In this document: one piece after another, positions 1-6,044 of the stretch
How the letters are laid out: each line of letters starts with the position of its first letter
Numbering within the stretch: position 1 is the stretch's first letter
DNA from: an uncultured Bacteroidales bacterium
GTDB lineage: Bacteria > Bacteroidota > Bacteroidia > Bacteroidales > UBA932
Reading direction: 5' to 3'
DNA length: 6,186 nt
Assembly (NCBI GenBank): GCA_900317065.1
Contig: ONFK01000224.1
Coordinates: 1 to 6,186 of the forward strand
Translations under genes and position numbers: made by a program
The notes under the pieces: model-generated
Told to the model about the DNA's origin: nothing
What the model saw: only the letters and a program-made list of their open reading frames with translations
Database searches by the model: none

Positions 1-135
1 TGCAATCCACACATCTGTAAGGCACCCAGCGGTTAGCGCTGTCAAAAGGAACATATCCTCTGTCATAGTAGGATTGATAGTACCCATGCTCAGCATTAGC
101 GCTGCCGCTATGGTTATCAGTCTATGCGGTTTCAT
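1..135 (-). CDS. Possible start of a secreted hypothetical protein, cut by the window edge
   Basis: I do not recognise this product. An ATG at 135 opens a frame with no stop through the window edge (45 codons). It begins MKPHRLITIAAALMLSMG, which looks like a signal peptide: a short basic start followed by a hydrophobic core. It lies 14 bases after the ATPase stop, so it could be co-transcribed with it. The same strand in another frame (a net +2 or -1 shift) is also open from about position 125 to the edge. That frame contains SANAEHGYYQSYYDRGYVPF, with a signal-peptidase-like ANA-E site, many aromatic residues and mostly pyrimidine third positions, and looks more like real coding sequence than the distal part of the ATG frame. 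One reading is a secreted protein whose signal peptide and mature part are split by a small indel between about 90 and 120. Another is that only one frame is real. The existence of a gene here is moderately likely; its exact frame is uncertain. Confidence 0.35.
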   Translation of the reverse strand, partial: MKPHRLITIAAALMLSMGTINPTMTEDMFLLTALTAGCLTDVWIA

Positions 136-149
136 CTGTACAAAAACAA

Positions 150-1352
150 TTAATACAAGAACCCAAACAACCAGAGGGGAATCTTATTCCCGCGCCCAAA
201 CTCTACTCCATCTATCGCCAGGAAACTGTTTTCAATATCCTTGATCTGTTCAAAACTCTTTCCAGGACCACCCACCTCGAAGAGATATTTCTCGTCCACA
301 AGGAAATCCCCTTTTGCAGGGTAATATACCTTGCATACTCTGCTCAACTGATTATAGAAGAATGACTCTCTTATGGTTCCTATTCCCGGGTTACCGGACA
401 AGGCATACATCAAATTGGGATTATCCAGATAGAGTTTGTCCGGTGAAGACAGTTTCTTCACGGATTTTGGTTTAGTCTTGAGCTGACCGATAAGGGCTGC
501 CCGTTCAAGCAGGTCCATCAACTTAAGCCCCTGCTCCCGGTTGGTCTCCAACTGATTATAAATCTCTTCCATATTGGGGACAAACGGAACCTGGGCTGCT
601 ATGATATAGAGCAGCTTCTTCAGTTTCTGGATAGTAGCATACTCCACCTCCGTAACAGCCGGGATATCCTGCTCAATCACCTGGCGGCATACCTCTGCCA
701 AGCGGTCGTTAAATCCTTCCGTATCTTCCTTGTAGAAGGGGTAATATCCATGCTTGAGATAATCCGTGAAGTAATTCAGAACATGGATTTTGTTGGTGAT
801 TTCTGTAGCGATTTCAACATGCCTGGTAAGGATATCCTCCAAACTGACCTTTTCCCAGGATAGGAGGCCTTCAAAGGCAAGATACTCCCGGAACGACATT
901 CCGTGGACCGTGTTCATGGAAGTTCTTCTGGAGAGATCCACGTTGCCCTCGCCAATCTGAAGCATGGAGCTTCCCGTGAATACGACATTCATCGTGGGAT
1001 AATTATCGTAGATATTCTTGATTCCCCACTGCCAGTTCTCGTACTTGTGCACTTCGTCCAAAAACAGATGAGTTCCTCCATGGATATAGTGGTACTCAAT
1101 CAAATCGTCCAGACTGTTCCCGTTGAACCAGATATGGTCCAGCGAAGCGTAAAGGATTTTGCTGTCATCTGCGAATGTCTCCCGGATATGCTGTTTGAGG
1201 AGAGTGGATTTACCTACACCCTTCGGTCCCTTGATTCCAATAATTCTAGGCTTCCAATTGATGTGGTCATATATCTCACGTTTGAAGTCAAGGCTCACCT
1301 GTGCCACAAGTCTGTGTGAGTTTCTGTAGAGTATGTCCGGATTTAGTTCCAT
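150..1352 (-). CDS. AAA_14/DUF4143-family ATP-binding protein
   Basis: This 400-residue protein is a P-loop ATPase of the AAA_14 plus DUF4143 architecture, abundant in Bacteroidota and without a settled cellular role. The Walker A loop is GPKGVGKST at residues 42-50 (K48, S49). Walker B is HLFLDEVH around residues 95-102, with D99 and E100. A sensor-1-like FTGSS follows at 125-129, then a basic SRR at 141-143. The C-terminal third (about 200-400) is the DUF4143-type region, ending in GDFLVDEKYLFEVGG at 348-362. Its D349 and E359 resemble the Asp and Glu of a PD-(D/E)XK nuclease-like fold; this is a comparison, not proof of nuclease activity. Length is normal for the family. The ATG at 1352 sits just downstream of a good Bacteroides-type promoter and has no strong Shine-Dalgarno. 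Two sampled 60-base lines are about 45% GC, against about 53-63% in three sampled lines of neighbouring genes, which hints at acquisition by transfer. Twin palindromes sit in its promoter region. No toxin, antitoxin or DNA-modification partner is visible. Confidence 0.9.
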   Translation of the reverse strand: MELNPDILYRNSHRLVAQVSLDFKREIYDHINWKPRIIGIKGPKGVGKSTLLKQHIRETFADDSKILYASLDHIWFNGNSLDDLIEYHYIHGGTHLFLDEVHKYENWQWGIKNIYDNYPTMNVVFTGSSMLQIGEGNVDLSRRTSMNTVHGMSFREYLAFEGLLSWEKVSLEDILTRHVEIATEITNKIHVLNYFTDYLKHGYYPFYKEDTEGFNDRLAEVCRQVIEQDIPAVTEVEYATIQKLKKLLYIIAAQVPFVPNMEEIYNQLETNREQGLKLMDLLERAALIGQLKTKPKSVKKLSSPDKLYLDNPNLMYALSGNPGIGTIRESFFYNQLSRVCKVYYPAKGDFLVDEKYLFEVGGPGKSFEQIKDIENSFLAIDGVEFGRGNKIPLWLFGFLY

Positions 1353-1374
1353 GTCTTTATGCGTTTAACCATCG

Positions 1375-1406
1375 CAAAGATATAAAACAATCTTGGAAGA
1401 TTGAAA
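1375..1406 (-). promoter_or_regulatory. Bacteroides-type promoter for the ATPase gene
   Basis: Read on the minus strand, TATCTTTG (1382-1375) matches the Bacteroides -7 consensus TAnnTTTG exactly. Twenty bases upstream, TTTC (1406-1403) is one base off the -33 consensus TTTG, and the spacing falls within the usual 19-21. The ATPase ATG at 1352 lies 22 bases beyond the -7 box, leaving a short leader. One 16-bp palindrome occupies most of the spacer between the two boxes, an ideal place for a repressor. I found no other TAnnTTTG match in the obvious intergenic regions on this strand. Confidence 0.6.
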
Positions 1407-1437
1407 TTTTTCTCAAAAAACAATCTTGGAAGATTGA
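1384..1437. repeat. Two copies of a 16-bp palindrome inside a 21-bp direct repeat
   Basis: The sequence CAATCTTGGAAGATTG occurs at 1388-1403 and again at 1421-1436. Each is a perfect inverted repeat with 7-base arms and a GG centre. Identity extends to 21 bases in each copy (1384-1404 and 1417-1437), with AAAA on one side and A on the other. The start-to-start distance is 33 bp, close to three helical turns, so proteins bound at both would lie on nearly the same face of the DNA. The proximal copy fills the -33/-7 spacer of the ATPase promoter and the distal copy lies just upstream. Paired operators for a dimeric repressor or activator is my preferred reading. Because the minus strand has T-runs after each copy, hairpin terminators are the alternative. 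Confidence 0.85.
1415..1436 (-). terminator. Possible weak intrinsic terminator after the DUF4832 gene
   Basis: On the minus strand, 16 bases past the DUF4832 stop, the distal palindrome can fold as a 6-bp stem (CAATCT/AGATTG) with a 4-base loop, followed directly by six T residues (1420-1415). The arrangement is that of a rho-independent terminator, but the stem is short and A/T-rich, so it would be weak. The proximal copy has the same form with four T residues. The operator reading of the same bases is at least as likely, and the two are compatible. Confidence 0.35.
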
Positions 1438-1452
1438 TTATGGTTGTGGCCT

Positions 1453-2898
1453 TTATTTCAAGGTAACCTCGCCAAGGTAGTAGCGCTTGTGGCCGTCGTC
1501 CCCCTTGTAAGGGAGGGAGATGGTGGGAGAGCCATACGCGGTTCCTACCGAGAAGTAGATTCCGGCTTTGCCGGAAGGGCAGGCGCGGGAGAAGGAGCCG
1601 AACGAATCTGTAAAGACCCTGGCGATCGTGAACTTGACATCCCTCCGGAAAGGAACTCCCTCGCCAGGAGCATCGACACCAAGGTCCTTGATGTTGAATT
1701 CCGTGTCGACAAGCACGGCCAGGATGCCGCCCTTCCGGTCTTTTAGGGTAAAGCAGGGATAGCCGCCGCAATAGCAGGGCGCAACCCCCTGGTTTTTCCA
1801 GGCGCTCTTGATATGAAACGGCTCGTTGAGATGTATCTCAGCCGGCCATTCAGCCTCCGTCATATTGATCCGGTATCCAATCCGCCGGTTGATTCGCCCG
1901 ATTGCATCCTTGTTGGCCTGCAGGAACTCGCGCGGCCACCAGTGGATCGAGAGCAGGGATGCATGATAATCCTCCACGGCCTTGAGAAGGAGGTCGGCGT
2001 CCCACGCATCGAACTTGACGCTGATGCCGTAATGCTCGTGCTCGAGGATTACCGGCATTTCGGGCCAGAAGATCTGGGCCATTCCGCTGTGATACCACGA
2101 ATCAGGAGGATTCATCACCAGGATGCTGTCGTCCTTGATCGTCACACCCTTGGACTTGGCGTAGTCGATGATGGGAAAACGCGCCCGCCGGTCATCGTGC
2201 CCCGCATAATCGTCCGAAATACAAAGCTGTGTCTTCCTGAAATGGCGGGTATAGATGTCGATGATGCGTTTCTGGCTCTCGAATCCCCAGCTATGGCCAT
2301 GGGTCGGGGTCGTGCGCACCGTGTGCCCTTCTCCCCACATCCCATAGGCGCCTATAGCAAAAAAGGCAACCGCCGGATCGCCGTCATAGCGCTCGGCCAT
2401 CTTTGCCACCATGTGTTCCACTGCGGCGAGAAAAACCGGATCGTCGTAATCCGGCTCCAGAAAGCCTCCTACTTCATAATACTTCGCCCCCTCGTCGAAC
2501 ACCCACTGCGGCGTGCCCTGGCGCGTCCAGTTTTCGGTGGCGGTAATGCAAAACGCCACCTGCCGGCCCTTCTCGAGCCAGCGCTGTGCCGGAGTGTCAA
2601 TAATCTCCCAGTTGAATTTGTCCTTTTCCGGCTCAACGAAACTCCAGGGAAGACGCAGGAACACGGTGCTCATCCCGGGGAAATCCTCCACTATATCGGA
2701 AGGCTCCAGTTTTGAGCCGTAGTTTTCCAGGACATTGGAATAGTAAAACACCATCCAGCCCATTCCAGGATTGACGAGAGCCATGCCGTTGTCTTCAGGA
2801 AGCGCTTTCCTGTTCTGGGCGAAAATGCCGGGAGCGCCTTGCAACGACAAGATGACGACAAGGGCCGTTCCCGCTAAACGATTGCATATCTTATTCAT
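1453..2898 (-). CDS. Secreted DUF4832-family protein, glycoside-hydrolase-like
   Basis: The 481-residue product begins at the ATG at 2898. A longer frame from a TTG at 2922 adds eight residues ahead of the signal peptide and overlaps the upstream hairpin, so I reject that start. Residues 1-27 form a signal peptide (basic MNKICNR, hydrophobic core, likely cut after GIFA), so the protein is exported to the periplasm or beyond. The body matches my recollection of DUF4832 proteins: NPGMGW at 43-48, LRLPWSFVEPEKDKFNW at 81-97, EPDYDDPVF at 148-156, GAYGMWGEGH at 183-192 and ILEHEHYG at 284-291. This pattern resembles TIM-barrel glycosidases of the GH42/agarase type, with E190 and E286 as candidate catalytic acids; that assignment is inference. 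The C-terminal 130 residues look like a beta-rich accessory domain and carry a Cys cluster (APCYCGGYPC, 373-382). It is flanked by a strong hairpin upstream and twin palindromes downstream, so it is probably a separate transcription unit. The substrate is unknown. Confidence 0.85.
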   Translation of the reverse strand: MNKICNRLAGTALVVILSLQGAPGIFAQNRKALPEDNGMALVNPGMGWMVFYYSNVLENYGSKLEPSDIVEDFPGMSTVFLRLPWSFVEPEKDKFNWEIIDTPAQRWLEKGRQVAFCITATENWTRQGTPQWVFDEGAKYYEVGGFLEPDYDDPVFLAAVEHMVAKMAERYDGDPAVAFFAIGAYGMWGEGHTVRTTPTHGHSWGFESQKRIIDIYTRHFRKTQLCISDDYAGHDDRRARFPIIDYAKSKGVTIKDDSILVMNPPDSWYHSGMAQIFWPEMPVILEHEHYGISVKFDAWDADLLLKAVEDYHASLLSIHWWPREFLQANKDAIGRINRRIGYRINMTEAEWPAEIHLNEPFHIKSAWKNQGVAPCYCGGYPCFTLKDRKGGILAVLVDTEFNIKDLGVDAPGEGVPFRRDVKFTIARVFTDSFGSFSRACPSGKAGIYFSVGTAYGSPTISLPYKGDDGHKRYYLGEVTLK

Positions 2899-2922
2899 GA
2901 CTTCAAGGCTTTTTAGAAACAA

Positions 2923-2962
2923 GATTCCATGTGCAAAAAACGCTTGTTTTGCACATGGAATC
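2923..2962 (-). terminator. Strong 16-bp stem-loop after the isomerase gene
   Basis: GATTCCATGTGCAAAA (2923-2938) and TTTTGCACATGGAATC (2947-2962) are perfect reverse complements separated by an 8-base loop. On the minus strand the hairpin begins 22 bases after the isomerase stop and is followed by TTGTTTCT, a T-rich but interrupted tract. This fits an intrinsic terminator ending the transporter/kinase/isomerase unit. It also ends 24 bases before the ATG of the DUF4832 gene, so it could instead be an operator or a leader hairpin for that gene. The plus-strand exit (CGATTTGAAA) is not T-rich, so termination in that direction is unlikely. Confidence 0.65.
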
Positions 2963-2984
2963 CGATTTGAAACCGACAGGAAGA

Positions 2985-3792
2985 TTATTCAGCTTCCTTC
3001 TCTACGAAAGGAGCCACCTTGCAAAGGTCTACTGTGAAGATGAGGGTGGCGTTGGGTTCGATGCCCTGGTTGCCGCGCTCACCGTATCCGAGTTTGGCGG
3101 GAACATAGAGTTCGATGGTTCCGCCTTCGCCCACCTGCTGGATGCCTTCGGTCCAACCTGCAACTACGCGGTTGAGGGTTGAGGGTGAAGCGTACGGAAT
3201 CACGGTCGGGAGTGACCTCGTCGAATACATTGCCGTCGAGGGTCTTGCCCTGATAGCGTACCCAGACGGTGTCCTTGTCGGATGTAGGCTTCTTGCCACC
3301 TTCCTTGATGATCTTGTACTGGAGGCCGCTCTCAAGTTCTACGACACCTTCCTTGGTCTTGTTCTTGGCAAGGAACTTCTCCTCTGCTTCCTTGTTGGTA
3401 AGGAGCTTGAGGGAACGCCTGTTCTCGAGGAATTCGCCGAAGAGACGGTTCATCTCGTCGGGATTGATCTTGAACTGCTCGCCGAATTCAGGGTCGCGCA
3501 TATTGCCTTTTGCCTTGATGAAATCGGTCATACCCTTCTTGATCTGGGCATAGTTCAGGTCGCCGAAGTCGTATCCCTTGATGAAGGAACCGAAGTTGAT
3601 ACCTACGAGGTATGATACAGAGTCGATCTGCTTCTTGCTGGGAGTGTAGTCCTTTGCGGTCTTGACCACTTCTTCCACTGTTTCGACGGCTTCCTCGCCG
3701 TCTTCTACTTCTGCTGCCTTCTCAGCCTTGGGTGAGCAGGCAACGACTGCAAGTCCTGCTGCGAGGATTGCGAACAAAAAATTCTTTTTCAT
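2985..3792 (-). pseudogene. FKBP-type peptidyl-prolyl isomerase lipoprotein, frameshifted by a 7-bp duplication
   Basis: The intact protein would catalyse cis-trans isomerisation of proline bonds in exported proteins. Residues 1-19 are a lipoprotein signal with lipobox AVVAC, so C19 would be lipidated and the protein anchored in the envelope. An acidic linker (about 22-46) precedes an FKBP N-terminal dimerisation-type region (about 50-150) and an FKBP catalytic domain (about 155-260). As written, the frame from ATG 3792 is correct through N205 (codon 3180-3178), then runs into missense and stops at 3079, giving 237 residues. Deleting one copy of the 7-bp repeat restores a 266-residue protein ending at 2985, whose next residues RVVAGWTEG match the FKBP VIPGW motif. 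Active-site-type residues Y180, F190 and D191 lie before the break; W211, Y234 and F250 lie after it and are lost. The truncated product should therefore be inactive as an isomerase. It follows the ROK kinase by 27 bases with an A/T-rich leader and no clear Shine-Dalgarno. A sequencing or assembly error remains possible. Confidence 0.85.
3171..3184. repeat. 7-bp tandem duplication that breaks the isomerase frame
   Basis: GTTGAGG occurs twice back to back (3171-3177 and 3178-3184), and two further bases (GT) continue the period. On the coding strand this reads CCTCAAC twice. Seven is not a multiple of three, so one copy shifts the frame. Removing exactly one copy joins FTLN to RVVAGW without any missing or extra residue, which identifies the duplication as the lesion rather than a coincidence. 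Confidence 0.9.
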
Positions 3793-3819
3793 TGCGTTTA
3801 TAAGTTTTAAAAGTTGTTT

Positions 3820-4756
3820 CTAAAGTTCCCAGGCAAGGGCAGATGCGCCGAGTATGGCGGCGTCGCTTTCCTTGAGCTGAGAGAAAAGGAGTTTCACCTT
3901 ACCCTTCCAGAGAGGCAGGACATTGTCGTTCATGCTCTTGTAGGTGGGCTCGTAAATGAATTCCTTTGCACGTGCCAGTCCGCCGAAGAGGACTATCGCC
4001 TCGGGAGCGGAGAACTGGATGAAGTCTGCAAGTTTCTCGCCAAGAATGCGTCCGGTATAGTTGAAAACGCGCAGAGCGACGGCGTCGCCTTCCTTTGCAG
4101 CTTCGTACACATCCTTGGAAGTGATGTTCTGGACTTCACGGAGCAGAGAAGGTTCCTCGCTCATGTCCAGCCACTCGCGGGCTGTACGGGCAACTCCGAT
4201 TGCGGAGCAGTACGCCTCGAGACAGCCGTTGCGGCCGCAGCCGCAGAGCCTTCCGTTGTGACGGACGGCTATCGTGTGGCCGAGTTCTCCGGCGAATCCG
4301 TCGGAGCCGTAAAGAACTTCACCGTTCACAACGATGCCGGAACCTACGCCGGTGCCGAGGGTGATCATGATAAAGTTCTTCATGCCCTTGGCGACTCCGT
4401 ATGTCATCTCGCCGACAGCCGCCGCATTGGCGTCGTTGGTAAGCGATACGGGAATGCCTCCGCAGGCCTCGGAGAGTTTCTGTGCGAACTTGACCTCTCC
4501 GTGGGCGGCCCAGGGAAGATTGGGTGCGAAGGCAATGCTTCCAGTATAATAGTTTGCCGCGGATCTGGCCGTGCTTGCCGGCCTGCGCCACGAGTTTGAT
4601 CACGGCTTCGGCAAGTTCCTTGATGATTACGTCCGCATCGGGATTGTCATTGGTCTTGATGACGCTCTGTGCGAGCACTTCGCCACGTGCGTCAACGACG
4701 CCGAGCTTGCAGCTCTGGCCGCCTATGTCTATACCTACTACGAAATCTTTATCCAT
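3820..4756 (-). pseudogene. ROK-family glucokinase-like sugar kinase, broken by a small internal deletion
   Basis: ROK kinases phosphorylate hexoses with ATP in the cytoplasm. The frame from ATG 4756 is correct for 67 residues, including the phosphate-binding DIGGQSCKLG (10-19), and ends at IRG (codon 4558-4556). It then continues as missense to a stop at 4319. The rest lies in another frame from codon 4554-4552 (NYYTGSIAFAPNLPW) to the stop at 3820, giving 244 residues. That part carries TNDANAAAVGE, whose Asp (codon 4434-4432) is the expected catalytic base, ITLGTGVGSG, and ELGH plus CGCGRNGCLE, which supply the His and three Cys of the ROK zinc site. Related proteins have about eight residues of the GIGVGAPNG type between the two parts; here one base remains, so about 23 bases appear lost, leaving an otherwise normal total near 319 residues. 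The start is 3 bases past the transporter stop, implying coupled translation and a joint role in sugar uptake. Internal ATG 4407 could give a 195-residue fragment lacking the ATP loop and catalytic Asp, so an active kinase is unlikely. Confidence 0.85.
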
Positions 4757-4759
4757 ATC

Positions 4760-6031
4760 TTAGTCTACTTTGATATCGGTATTGACGTTCTTGCAGCCTG
4801 CGAATGCATAGTATACGAGGAATGCGAGGCAGGCGATGATGAGCCAGTAGCTCTGAAGCGATCCCACATGGTCGGCAAGGAGGTTCTGGAAGAACGGGAT
4901 GATGCCGCCGCCGCAAACCAGAGTCATGAAGATGCCCGAAGCGGCTGCGGTGTATTTGCCGAGGCCCTCGACTGCGAGGTTGAAGATTGCGCCCCACATG
5001 ATGGAGGTGCAGAGTCCGCAGAGCACGAGGAATCCGAGCGACAGAGGGATGGTGTTGGCTCCTATCTTGATATGCACGGTTTCGGGAGTGAAGATGGCGC
5101 AGATAACGAGCACGATTGCCACGGCGCTCATTACGCCGAGCATGGTCTTGCTGCTGATCTTGGATCCGAGGGATGCACCGATCAGACGGCCGATGAGCAT
5201 GCTGAGCCAGTAGCCGCCGATCATGGTGCCGGCGATTGCAGGGCCTACCCAGTCAAGCCCGGAATAGTATACGTTGGCGGTGTTGGGGATGCCGACCTCA
5301 ATTCCTACATAGAAGAAGATGGCGATAGCACCGAGCACGAAGTGACGGAAAGAAAGTGCACTGTGAGAATCCTTCTGAACATTGCCTGCGAGGCGTGCGG
5401 CCTTCTCTTCGGGGGTCTCCATGTGAGGCTCGGGGATCTGGGTAAGGGAGATCACGATGAAAGCGATGGCGAAGATTGCCATGGCGATGATCATCACGGG
5501 AGCAGCCTTGGACACGGTTGCGTCTGCGATGCTGCCGCCTACCAGCCAGCCTACGAAGATAGGAGCGATGGTGCCGCCGGTGGAGTTGCAGGTGCCGCCC
5601 CACTGGATGAGCTGGTTACCCTTGTTGCCGCCTCCGCCGAGGGTGTTGAGCATAGGGTTCACCACGATGTTGAGCATGCACATCGAGAAGCCGGCCACGA
5701 ATGCGCCGAGCACATAGACTGCGAAACTCTCCACATATCCGGAAAGGAACTGGATGCCTACACCGATGAAGCCCACGGTGACGGCTGCGAGTGCGGTGAA
5801 TTTATAACCCTTGCGCTTGAGGATGATGCCTGCGGGGATGCCCATGCATGCGTAGGCGATGAAGTTGGCGAGGGTTCCGAGCTGCGAAAGGGCCTTGGAA
5901 GCGCCGAACTGGTTGGTAACGATCACACCCATCGAACCTGCAAGGTTCGTCACGAATGCAATCATGAAGAACAAAGCGAACATCACCACGATGGCCGGGG
6001 TGTAGTTCTGTTTCTTTACTGCATTAGCCAT
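4760..6031 (-). CDS. FucP/GluP-like sugar MFS transporter
   Basis: This 423-residue inner-membrane protein has about 12 hydrophobic helices and the family's usual length. It belongs to the FucP/GluP-type branch of the major facilitator superfamily, whose characterised members import fucose, glucose or galactose with protons. Visible signatures are GIILKRKGYKF at 68-78 (cytoplasmic loop between helices 2 and 3), NPMLNTLGGGGNKGNQLIQW at 125-144, a hydrophilic central loop at about 200-230, YVGIEVGIPN at 241-250 and GRLIG at 281-285. The C-terminus is a short hydrophilic tail. The frame is intact. It starts 13 bases after the acyl-CoA ligase stop and ends 3 bases before the ROK kinase start, so the carrier and kinase are probably co-translated. 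That pairing, known elsewhere in Bacteroidetes, suggests a hexose such as glucose as substrate, but specificity cannot be read from the sequence. There is no Shine-Dalgarno; the leader is A/T-rich. Confidence 0.92.
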   Translation of the reverse strand: MANAVKKQNYTPAIVVMFALFFMIAFVTNLAGSMGVIVTNQFGASKALSQLGTLANFIAYACMGIPAGIILKRKGYKFTALAAVTVGFIGVGIQFLSGYVESFAVYVLGAFVAGFSMCMLNIVVNPMLNTLGGGGNKGNQLIQWGGTCNSTGGTIAPIFVGWLVGGSIADATVSKAAPVMIIAMAIFAIAFIVISLTQIPEPHMETPEEKAARLAGNVQKDSHSALSFRHFVLGAIAIFFYVGIEVGIPNTANVYYSGLDWVGPAIAGTMIGGYWLSMLIGRLIGASLGSKISSKTMLGVMSAVAIVLVICAIFTPETVHIKIGANTIPLSLGFLVLCGLCTSIMWGAIFNLAVEGLGKYTAAASGIFMTLVCGGGIIPFFQNLLADHVGSLQSYWLIIACLAFLVYYAFAGCKNVNTDIKVD

Positions 6032-6044
6032 AGTATTATTTGTT

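Noticed and set aside
1384..1437. The repeated palindromes as the start of a CRISPR array or a mobile element end
   Set aside because: There are only two copies, the intervening 12-base segment between repeats is too short for a spacer, and no cas genes, transposase or target-site duplication are visible.
1343..1771. A 142-codon minus-strand frame linking the end of the DUF4832 gene to the ATPase start
   Set aside because: It overlaps the DUF4832 coding end out of frame, and the repeated NLPRLF in its tail is simply the translated twin palindrome.
1813..2715. A 300-codon open frame on the plus strand, antisense to the DUF4832 gene
   Set aside because: The minus-strand frame has a signal peptide and family motifs; the plus-strand translation shows none and is a shadow.
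2899..2922. TTG start that would lengthen the DUF4832 protein by eight residues
   Set aside because: The ATG at 2898 gives a standard signal peptide directly; the extension would abut the hairpin and add no conserved sequence.
3814..4599. A 261-codon plus-strand open frame across the ROK kinase
   Set aside because: It covers conserved ROK motifs on the other strand and has no recognisable domain. It remains open across the kinase lesion only by chance.
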